NCBI GenBank assembly: GCA_964613045.1
Contig: CAZTFS010000089.1
Location: 1 to 9,673, forward strand
DNA length: 9,673 nt
DNA from: UBA1081 sp964613045
GTDB taxonomy: Bacteria > Bacillota > Clostridia > Oscillospirales > Acutalibacteraceae
Direction: 5' to 3'
Shown one piece after another: positions 5,260 through 9,673 of this stretch; the first letter of the stretch is position 1; every line of letters begins with the position of its first letter. Under the pieces are notes generated by a model. It had not been told where the DNA came from. It saw only the letters and a list, made by a program, of their open reading frames with translations, and ran no database searches. The position numbers were made by a program, and so were the translations under genes.

Positions 5260-7287
5260 TTACAGTACTTCAAGACCTGCGGAAATACGGAGAATTTTTC
5301 TTGCATCTGCAGCGGTGATCTTTCCGTCACCGGTTACATCAGCGGCTTTTTTCTGCGTATCGGCAGGTAATTCAAGTCCTGCAGAAATTCTTAATGCAAG
5401 TCTTGCGTCCGAAGCAGTTATCTTACCGTCGTTATTAACATCACCTAAAGTAAAATCGGGATTAGTAGTTTCTTCGGGCTTTGTAGTTTCCTCAGGCTTT
5501 GTAGTCTCCTCGGGCTTCGTTGTTTCCTCAGGTTTTGTAGTATCCTCGGGAGCAACAAGATCTACAGTTTTTGTCGCACCGCAAGATAAGCATGTATATA
5601 ATAATTCATTATTCACAGATGTACCGTTATCCCATTTATGCTGAGCAAGATCGGTGCTGTCCGAATATCTGTAGACTTCTCTTGTTTCATACTTTACGCT
5701 ACCGTCTGCAGGTACTTCATCTGTCCATTCGCCCCACTCGGTTTCTCTTGTATATTCGTACATCATTTCATATGTAGTCACCGACACACTTTTTACGGGT
5801 ATTGCTGATATCCACCAATAGGTCTGATTGCAGGCATTGCTGTTTGAATAATTTATGGCACCTGCCGACGAATCAAGAGCTTTGTAATCAGTGCTGTAGA
5901 ACGCATGGAAAACATCGTAAGGTCTGTTTGAATCGTTGCTCCAGCTTTCATAACAATCGCTGATAAGCCTGTTTATGGGAGAGTTGCCGTTATACTTAGA
6001 TGAACACCAATGCCAGTAAATATAGCCTGTTATTGTTTCATTTCCAACAACGATCTTAGTTGTTTCATTTTCAGAAGAGACAGGCGGTGTTAAATTATAT
6101 TTTGTATAGAGAGAATGACTCTTGTAGAAGCCTGACGGGAAAGACGACACGTAAGAAACCGTACTCTGTTCACCCTCATCCCAGCTTCTGCCCACATAAG
6201 TCCATCCTTCAAGATCGGCATACTGCGAGACCGTTGTTTCATACTGCATATAGCGATACTGAGTTTTTGATTCCGAAATATATCCGTTATCCGGCTTTTC
6301 CTCCGACCAATCTGACCAGACATCTTCATCTTCAACAACTCTGACCGTTGAGTCATTGCATCGTGAACAGATCGACACATACTTAGCATTTTCCGTGCAG
6401 GTCGGTTCTATTCTTATTTCGTCATAATCATGTCCGAGAGGATCAACAGCTTCTGTTGAAGTATATGAACAATTCTGACATGAGAATGTTTTTTCACCTT
6501 TTTCCGTACAGGTCGGCTGTGTGGTGATCGAACCGTCAATCAGAGTATGTTTTGTTCTGAATTCAGGAACACAAGCTGTTGCACTGTTAATAGTTCCGGA
6601 AAATGAATCTGCCCCCACAATCTCATAACAACCTTTTATCTGAATATCTTTTATTTCATACGTTGTGCCCTTTGAATGCTGCACATAATAATCCGTTACA
6701 TTGTCTTTAACAAGCTCGCCGTTGATATAAACGTCAAAAGTTGCAACACCGTCTGTTGAACCCTTTGCAACACCGTCAACAATTGCATTGATATCAAAAT
6801 ACGGATTATCGTCAACACCGTAAATTCTTAAAACTCTGTAATTCAGATTAGCATTAACACCATCGGTACTGTAAGAATTAACCTTAACCTTTTCGGTAAC
6901 ACCATAAGAGGGATTCAGTGCTTGTATGCAATAACCGTTACCCGAATAAATCGCAACATGACCACTCCACGAAATTACATCACCGGGTTTTGCATTTGCA
7001 ATTGATCCGGTTCCGACAATGGTGCCGTAAGCAGTCGGATTATTCCAGATATAGCTTGTTCCGGACGGCAAAGAGATTCCGAAATGTTTAAACACATAAT
7101 AAACAAAACCGGAACAATCAAACGAATCCGGACCTTTAGCACCCCAGACATACGGATAACCCACAAATTGGCGTGCATAAGCAACAATTTCATCACCGCT
7201 GACAGCAAATGACGTTACCATACTTCCGGTAAAAATTGATACAATCATAACAATTACAAGTAAAATTGAAAGTATTCTTTTTTTCAT
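5260..7287 (-). CDS. Secreted multidomain NlpC/P60 endopeptidase with C-terminal dockerin-like domain
   Basis: This 675-residue exported protein is probably a cell-wall hydrolase. Order: signal peptide (1-29); NlpC/P60 domain (about 31-155) with 'FDCSGFVYYVF' (nucleophile C58), 'PGDVISWSGHVAIYSG' (H110) and 'GYCIQALN', where Q122 takes the place of the usual His/Asn/Gln. A region at 160-245 looks like an all-beta surface domain. Residues 250-312 hold two Cys-pair repeats ('TCTEKGEKTFSCQNC' with a following 'LGHDYD'; 'TCTENAKYVSICSRC') and a third lies at 548-575. Two 'WSDW/WGEW' motifs (324-327, 518-521), each followed by R-Y-R-Y-like residues, flank an unrecognised Trp/Tyr-rich block (about 350-515) containing 'GYIYWHWCSSKYNG'. 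A TTKPEE linker (about 581-609) leads to two dockerin-like loops (about 614-675) ending 'ISAGLEVL'. AAGGAGG lies 7 nt before the ATG. NlpC/P60 enzymes typically cut D-Glu-to-diamino-acid bonds; that specificity is inferred. Confidence 0.92.
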   Translation of the reverse strand: MKKRILSILLVIVMIVSIFTGSMVTSFAVSGDEIVAYARQFVGYPYVWGAKGPDSFDCSGFVYYVFKHFGISLPSGTSYIWNNPTAYGTIVGTGSIANAKPGDVISWSGHVAIYSGNGYCIQALNPSYGVTEKVKVNSYSTDGVNANLNYRVLRIYGVDDNPYFDINAIVDGVAKGSTDGVATFDVYINGELVKDNVTDYYVQHSKGTTYEIKDIQIKGCYEIVGADSFSGTINSATACVPEFRTKHTLIDGSITTQPTCTEKGEKTFSCQNCSYTSTEAVDPLGHDYDEIRIEPTCTENAKYVSICSRCNDSTVRVVEDEDVWSDWSEEKPDNGYISESKTQYRYMQYETTVSQYADLEGWTYVGRSWDEGEQSTVSYVSSFPSGFYKSHSLYTKYNLTPPVSSENETTKIVVGNETITGYIYWHWCSSKYNGNSPINRLISDCYESWSNDSNRPYDVFHAFYSTDYKALDSSAGAINYSNSNACNQTYWWISAIPVKSVSVTTYEMMYEYTRETEWGEWTDEVPADGSVKYETREVYRYSDSTDLAQHKWDNGTSVNNELLYTCLSCGATKTVDLVAPEDTTKPEETTKPEETTKPEETTKPEETTNPDFTLGDVNNDGKITASDARLALRISAGLELPADTQKKAADVTGDGKITAADARKILRISAGLEVL
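5462..5548 (-). repeat. 18-bp tandem repeat encoding the TTKPEE linker
   Basis: Four near-identical 18-bp units lie at 5477-5494, 5495-5512, 5513-5530 and 5531-5548 (consensus on the plus strand GGCTTTGTAGTTTCCTCR), with a partial unit at 5462-5476. They are in frame and encode Thr-Thr-Lys-Pro-Glu-Glu units, a flexible spacer between the body and the dockerin-like domain. Differences are mostly synonymous, so the peptide repeat appears to be selected. Copy number may vary between strains. Confidence 0.93.
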
Positions 7288-7314
7288 ACAATTACCTCCT
7301 TTTGTATGAAAAAA
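7279..7314. repeat. Perfect 13-bp inverted repeat around the ribosome binding site of the NlpC/P60 gene
   Basis: TTTTTTCATACAA (7279-7291) and TTGTATGAAAAAA (7302-7314) are perfect inverted repeats separated by 10 bp containing AGGAGG. One arm includes the ATG start and the other runs to the edge of the -10 box. The expected transcript start falls inside the upstream arm, so RNA pairing would be limited to about 6 bp; a DNA operator is the other reading. Confidence 0.7.
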
Positions 7315-7342
7315 TTATAGACTGACTACAGGCAATTGTCAA
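7314..7342 (-). promoter_or_regulatory. Perfect-consensus sigma-A promoter of the NlpC/P60 gene
   Basis: On the minus strand TTGACA (7342-7337), a 17-bp spacer and TATAAT (7319-7314) match the consensus at every position. The predicted start near 7307-7305 leaves a leader of only about 20 nt. Confidence 0.9.
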
Positions 7343-7364
7343 TAGTCGGACAAGATTTTATACT
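7336..7364 (+). promoter_or_regulatory. Divergent sigma-A promoter sharing its -35 with the NlpC/P60 promoter
   Basis: TTGTCA (7336-7341), a 17-bp spacer and TATACT (7359-7364) read rightwards into the broken HTH gene and possibly on to the oxidoreductase. The -35 overlaps the minus-strand -35 by 5 bp, because TTGTCAA reads as TTGACAA on the other strand. Confidence 0.62.
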
Positions 7365-7387
7365 TTAATTAAGGATGGTGCGGTCAA

Positions 7388-7588
7388 TTGATAGTGTTTG
7401 ATAAACTCCGGATAACAACGAAAGAAAAGCATGTTTCTCAGTATTCTCTGATCAAAAATTACGGTTTCAGCACAGATCAGCCGGACAGACTCACAAAAAA
7501 CGGAAATGTTAACACCTATACACTCAATCAGCTTTGCTAAATTCTTGACTGTACTCTCGATGATATTGCAGAATATATTACCGAATAA
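7388..7588 (+). pseudogene. Small XRE/Cro-like HTH regulator interrupted by an in-frame stop
   Basis: Reading from TTG at 7388 gives a 66-codon frame broken once by TAA at 7538-7540 and ending at TAA 7586-7588. Before the stop it reads 'MIVFDKL...VSQYSLIKNYGFSTD', then 'DRLTKNGNVNTYTLNQLC'; after it reads 'ILDCTLDDIAEYITE'. This is the layout of the short Cro/CI-type HTH proteins whose usual form has 'LCEILDC' across this point, so a GAA-to-TAA change would explain the break. The recognition-helix region also has an odd Pro ('STDQPDRL', where Leu is usual), consistent with decay. A weak AAGGA/GGTG ribosome site precedes it and a promoter lies at 7336-7364. A 50-residue truncated product remains possible, and a base-calling error cannot be excluded. 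In intact form such genes are DNA-binding regulators, often of neighbouring genes. Confidence 0.82.
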
Positions 7589-7595
7589 TAAAAAT

Positions 7596-7621
7596 CAGCG
7601 TTCTGTGAGCTGTATTTTTTT
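7596..7621 (+). terminator. Weak possible terminator after the broken HTH gene
   Basis: CAGC (7596-7599) can pair with GCTG (7609-7612), followed by a run of seven T (7615-7621). The stem is only 4 bp, so termination would be inefficient and readthrough into the oxidoreductase is plausible. Nothing else was recognised between 7589 and 7654. Confidence 0.3.
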
Positions 7622-7654
7622 AATTTTTATGGCAATGCTATTTTCGGTGATATT

Positions 7655-8953
7655 ATGGAATCTTTATGGCATAAAAACACGCACAAAACCGACTTTAAAC
7701 CTCTTGACGGTGACAAAAAAACCGATGTACTTATCATCGGCGGCGGTATTGCAGGGATTTTATGTGCCCATGAGCTGACAAACAGGGGTATTGACTGCAT
7801 TCTGGTTGAAGCAAAAGAGATATGCTCGGGAATTACAAAAAATACGACAGCTAAGATCACTGTCCAGCATTCTCTTATTTTTCATAAGCTTATAAAAATG
7901 TTCGGAAAAGAGAAGGCGTCGCTGTATCTTAATGCAAACATAAAGGCTCTGCAAAAATATGCGAATCTTTGCGTAAATATTGATTGCGATTTTGAATACA
8001 AAGACAATTTTGTTTATGTTCTCGACAAGCCAAAGCAGATAGAAAAAGAAATTGAGGCTCTCAGAATTCTGAATATGAAAGCTTTCAGGGCAAACGATCT
8101 CCCCCTGCCGTTTAAAACAGCAGGAGCAGTTTGCATAAAAGATCAGGCACAGTTCAACCCTTTGAAATTTCTTTATACCGTCGCAAAAGATCTTCCCGTT
8201 TACGAACACACAAAGGTGCTTGAATACAAAGACGGTACAGTCACAACAGATCACGGTACTGTTGAAGCGAAACATATTATATGTGCAACGCATTTTCCCA
8301 TTTTCAACAAACACGGACTGTATCCTATAAAAATGTATCAGAGCCGTTCCTATGTAATTGCCGTAAAAAATGCTCCCGATGTAAACGGGATGTATATTGA
8401 CGGAGCAAATGACGGACTGTCATTCCGCAATTACGGCGATTTATTGCTTATCGGCGGCGGCTCACACCGTACAGGTGCAAAAGGCGGCGAATGGGAATAT
8501 TTAAGAGAGATCCGCAAAGCATATTTCCCCGATTCCGTCGAGGTTTCACACTGGGCGACACAGGACTGCATGACTCTCGACAGCGTGCCGTATATCGGGC
8601 TATATTCCAAAAGCACGCCGAATCTTTATGTAACCACGGGCTTCAACAAATGGGGTATGACAACAGCCATGGTCTCAGCTGAGATTCTTGCAGATATGAT
8701 AGAGAATAAAGAAAACAATTTTTCAAAGGCATTTAATCCGTCACGTTCGATCCTCAGACCCCAATTATTTGTCAATACAGCCGAAGCAATTGCAGGAATA
8801 CTCAACCCCGGCGGAAAACGCTGTCCCCATTTAGGATGCAAGCTTGTATGGAACAGTGCGGAGCATTCATGGGACTGTCCCTGCCACGGTTCAAGATTCA
8901 CGAAAAATGGCGAATTAATTGACAACCCTGCAACAGACGACCTTAAACAATAA
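7655..8953 (+). CDS. FAD-dependent oxidoreductase with C-terminal Rieske [2Fe-2S] motif
   Basis: This 432-residue cytoplasmic protein fuses a DAO/GlyOX-type FAD domain to an iron-sulfur module. The N-terminal Rossmann motif is 'DVLIIGGGIAGILCAHEL' (24-41) with acidic E52 at the end of the second strand for FAD ribose; 'CSGITKNTTAKIT' (57-69) is typical of this fusion family. Later flavin-domain signs are 'LLLIGGGSHRTG' (263-274) and 'NLYVTTGFNKWGMTTA' (323-338). The Rieske ligands are C390-P-H392 and C408-P-C410-H411; C395 and C410 are placed to form the disulfide seen in bc1/b6f-type Rieske sites. The module is short: only about 5 residues separate the linker from the first ligand, so the usual N-terminal beta sheet is reduced. 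Substrate and electron partner are unknown. No upstream in-frame start exists; the ribosome site (GGTGA, 4 nt before ATG) is weak. It converges on the XRE gene with 9 bp between. Confidence 0.92.
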   Translation: MESLWHKNTHKTDFKPLDGDKKTDVLIIGGGIAGILCAHELTNRGIDCILVEAKEICSGITKNTTAKITVQHSLIFHKLIKMFGKEKASLYLNANIKALQKYANLCVNIDCDFEYKDNFVYVLDKPKQIEKEIEALRILNMKAFRANDLPLPFKTAGAVCIKDQAQFNPLKFLYTVAKDLPVYEHTKVLEYKDGTVTTDHGTVEAKHIICATHFPIFNKHGLYPIKMYQSRSYVIAVKNAPDVNGMYIDGANDGLSFRNYGDLLLIGGGSHRTGAKGGEWEYLREIRKAYFPDSVEVSHWATQDCMTLDSVPYIGLYSKSTPNLYVTTGFNKWGMTTAMVSAEILADMIENKENNFSKAFNPSRSILRPQLFVNTAEAIAGILNPGGKRCPHLGCKLVWNSAEHSWDCPCHGSRFTKNGELIDNPATDDLKQ

Positions 8954-8962
8954 TTTGTCGGA

Positions 8963-9172
8963 TCATTTATCCAAAAATGCGGGATTGTCCGTTCTTTCAA
9001 GCAGATAATCTATTGAAACATTGAAATAATCGGCAAATGCGATCAGTGTTTTATAATCAGCTTCACGCACACCTGTTTCGTATCGGCTGATGCTGTTCTG
9101 ATTCATATTCAGATCCATCGCCAGCTTTAACTGTGATATTTTCCTCGACTGCCGCAACTCTTTTAAACGCAT
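8963..9172 (-). CDS. XRE-family HTH transcriptional repressor
   Basis: This 69-residue protein is almost entirely a Cro/CI-type helix-turn-helix: 'RLKELRQSRKISQLKLAMD' (2-20), recognition helix region 'NQNSISRYETG' (24-34), 'YKTLIAFADYFNVSIDYLLERTDNP' (40-64). The C-terminal 'SIDYLLERTDNP' is typical of the small phage-repressor-like XRE proteins. It lacks a separate effector or dimerisation domain. Ribosome site GAGGTG (9182-9177) is 4 nt before the ATG. It is transcribed away from the zinc-ribbon gene at 9275, and the shared 102-bp spacer carries two related palindromes that are the likely operators. Its own promoter is unclear: a TATAGT (9210-9205) with a poor -35 is the best minus-strand candidate and would be covered by the same sites, which would give autoregulation. 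Confidence 0.92.
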   Translation of the reverse strand: MRLKELRQSRKISQLKLAMDLNMNQNSISRYETGVREADYKTLIAFADYFNVSIDYLLERTDNPAFLDK

Positions 9173-9196
9173 TCTGCACCTCGAAACAAATAGTAC

Positions 9197-9225
9197 TTGA
9201 CTTAACTATACCAAAATGGTATTAT
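9197..9225 (+). promoter_or_regulatory. Sigma-A promoter of the zinc-ribbon gene
   Basis: TTGACT (9197-9202), a 17-bp spacer and TATTAT (9220-9225). The palindrome at 9208-9222 fills most of the spacer and enters the -10, so a bound regulator would exclude RNA polymerase. Confidence 0.75.
9208..9222. promoter_or_regulatory. Candidate operator 1 (palindrome) for the XRE regulator
   Basis: ATACCA-AAA-TGGTAT, a perfect 6-bp dyad with a 3-bp centre, inside the promoter of the zinc-ribbon gene. Size and symmetry fit a site for a small XRE dimer. Confidence 0.7.
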
Positions 9226-9226
9226 T

Positions 9227-9251
9227 TAAATATCCCGTTTTGGGATATTTA
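9227..9251. promoter_or_regulatory. Candidate operator 2 (palindrome) for the XRE regulator
   Basis: TAAATATCCC (9227-9236) and GGGATATTTA (9242-9251) form a perfect 10-bp dyad with centre GTTTT. Read on the minus strand its core TATCCCAAAACGGGATA matches TATACCAAAATGGTATT (9207-9223, plus strand) at 13 of 17 positions, so both look like versions of one CCAAAAYGG site. It covers the expected transcript start of the zinc-ribbon gene; dyad centres are about 24 bp apart. Confidence 0.68.
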
Positions 9252-9261
9252 TTCTGTTTCA

Positions 9262-9267
9262 GAGGTG
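9262..9267 (+). promoter_or_regulatory. Ribosome binding site supporting a TTG start at 9275
   Basis: GAGGTG lies 7 nt before TTG at 9275. The divergent XRE gene uses the same GAGGTG hexamer. Confidence 0.65.
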
Positions 9268-9274
9268 AGCATTT

Positions 9275-9484
9275 TTGAAAATTGTTTTATTTATTTTATT
9301 TGTTATGATAATCATACTGTTAAATTCAGCTATAATTCTTCTGGCACACAGAAACAAGAAAAAACACGACAAAAATATGCCCGATTACACAGCAAAAACC
9401 TGTATGTTATGCGGTATGACCGTCAACAGCCGGGCAATGTGCTGTCCCAGATGCAACACAAAATCTTTTATCTATAAAAAATGA
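9275..9484 (+). CDS. Small membrane-anchored zinc-ribbon protein
   Basis: This 69-residue protein has one hydrophobic helix at the N-terminus (about 2-24, 'MKIVLFILFVMIIILLNSAI'), then a strongly basic stretch (HRNKKKHDKNM, 25-35) that would stay in the cytoplasm, then a zinc-ribbon-like pair of knuckles: C43-x2-C46 and C57-x2-C60 (CCPRC, with an extra C56). No catalytic motif is present and I do not recognise a named family. The start is TTG, supported by GAGGTG 7 nt upstream; starting at M11 would cut the membrane helix in half. Promoter and two palindromes upstream suggest repression by the divergent XRE protein. Its stop codon lies inside the stem of the following terminator. A role as a membrane-attached metal-binding or partner-binding adaptor is inference. 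Confidence 0.8.
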   Translation: MKIVLFILFVMIIILLNSAIILLAHRNKKKHDKNMPDYTAKTCMLCGMTVNSRAMCCPRCNTKSFIYKK

Positions 9485-9515
9485 GACCCCATTATCGGAG
9501 TCTCATCAAATTTTT
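9476..9515. terminator. Bidirectional terminator between convergent genes
   Basis: ATGAGAC (9481-9487) pairs with GTCTCAT (9500-9506), with a possible inner CC/GG pairing. Plus-strand reading gives TTTTT at 9511-9515 after a 4-nt gap; minus-strand reading gives an immediate TTTTTT (9481-9476). It therefore serves both the zinc-ribbon gene and the convergent gene at 9514, and is stronger for the latter. Confidence 0.85.
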
Positions 9516-9673
9516 AATTGTCTGCTAAAATCTCATTTTTAACAGCGGTTGCTGTGCCGTTTACATCAAAGATCTCCGCACGGTTTTCATTTTTATCTAC
9601 GGTAAGACTTTTTCCGTCGGTGTGAATATAAAGTCCGCCGCAGTCAGACAGGCAATAGCTTCCTGTATAGCTG
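9514..9673 (-). CDS. Hypothetical protein, C-terminal fragment (continues past window end)
   Basis: An open minus-strand frame enters from the right edge and gives 52 residues ending '...TAVKNEILADN' before TAA (9516-9514). The visible part begins 'SYTGSYCLSDCGGLYIHTDG' and continues with short alternating strands around 'KSLTVDKNENRAEIFDVNGT', suggesting a beta-rich domain. I do not recognise the family. Support comes from the uninterrupted frame, the ordinary codon use and a strong terminator directly after the stop. The start, any signal peptide and most of the protein lie outside the window. Confidence 0.68.
   Translation of the reverse strand, partial: SYTGSYCLSDCGGLYIHTDGKSLTVDKNENRAEIFDVNGTATAVKNEILADN

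Noticed and set aside
5462..5548. CRISPR-like array
   Set aside because: The 18-bp units are directly adjacent with no unique spacers, and they are in frame within a coding linker.
5225..5644. A plus-strand frame with 'FVVSSG' repeats
   Set aside because: This is the antisense reading of the TTKPEE linker repeats; the repeats explain its regularity.
5260..7287. Proof of a cellulosome from the dockerin-like repeats
   Set aside because: No cohesin, scaffoldin or carbohydrate-active enzyme is in the window; such repeats are also common in non-cellulosomal secreted proteins of this group.
7760..8314. A 184-codon minus-strand frame within the oxidoreductase
   Set aside because: It is a shadow of a clearly identified gene, with a Cys/Phe-rich sequence and no ribosome site.
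8963..9484. Toxin-antitoxin module (XRE protein with a small membrane protein)
   Set aside because: The genes are divergent rather than co-transcribed, and the small protein looks like an anchored zinc ribbon, not a known toxin; kept only as a regulatory pair.

Overview
The window looks like chromosomal DNA from a spore-forming, low-GC anaerobe of the Oscillospiraceae/Ruminococcaceae type. Evidence: a YpeB-like spore germination protein, two secreted proteins with dockerin-type Ca-binding repeats ending in the 'DAR..LR.(A/S)AGLE' pattern common in Ruminococcus relatives, strong AGGAGG-type ribosome binding sites, near-consensus sigma-A promoters and AT-rich spacers. No tRNA, rRNA, CRISPR array, insertion sequence or prophage gene was seen.

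Layout. 1-2300 (minus strand): a secreted, acidic protein with an N-terminal dockerin-like domain, then a small SCP2-type lipid-binding protein with a lysine-rich tail; each has its own promoter and terminator. 2455-4274 (plus): ypeB (TTG start) followed 47 bp later by a lipoprotein gene with 11-residue helical repeats, closed by a strong terminator. 4289-7287 (minus): two secreted papain-like/NlpC-P60-type cysteine hydrolases in tandem; the larger one carries Cys-pair and Trp-rich modules, a TTKPEE linker and a C-terminal dockerin-like domain. 7314-7588: two divergent promoters with superimposed -35 boxes; the plus-strand one reads into a small HTH regulator gene broken by an in-frame TAA. 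7655-8953 (plus): a FAD-dependent oxidoreductase with a C-terminal Rieske [2Fe-2S] motif. 8963-9484: an XRE-family repressor (minus) divergent from a 69-residue membrane zinc-ribbon protein (plus), with two related palindromes over the intervening promoter. 9514-9673: the end of a minus-strand gene that continues outside the window.

How the parts fit. ypeB and its lipoprotein neighbour are probably a spore cell-envelope unit, without sleB beside it here. The two cysteine hydrolases are probably exported and act on peptidoglycan or surface protein. The XRE gene, the two palindromes and the zinc-ribbon gene form a compact candidate regulatory circuit. The strongest non-gene signals are this dual operator, the overlapping divergent promoters at 7314-7364 and the nonsense-interrupted HTH gene. 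Nothing here amounts to a clearly new defence or mobile system.
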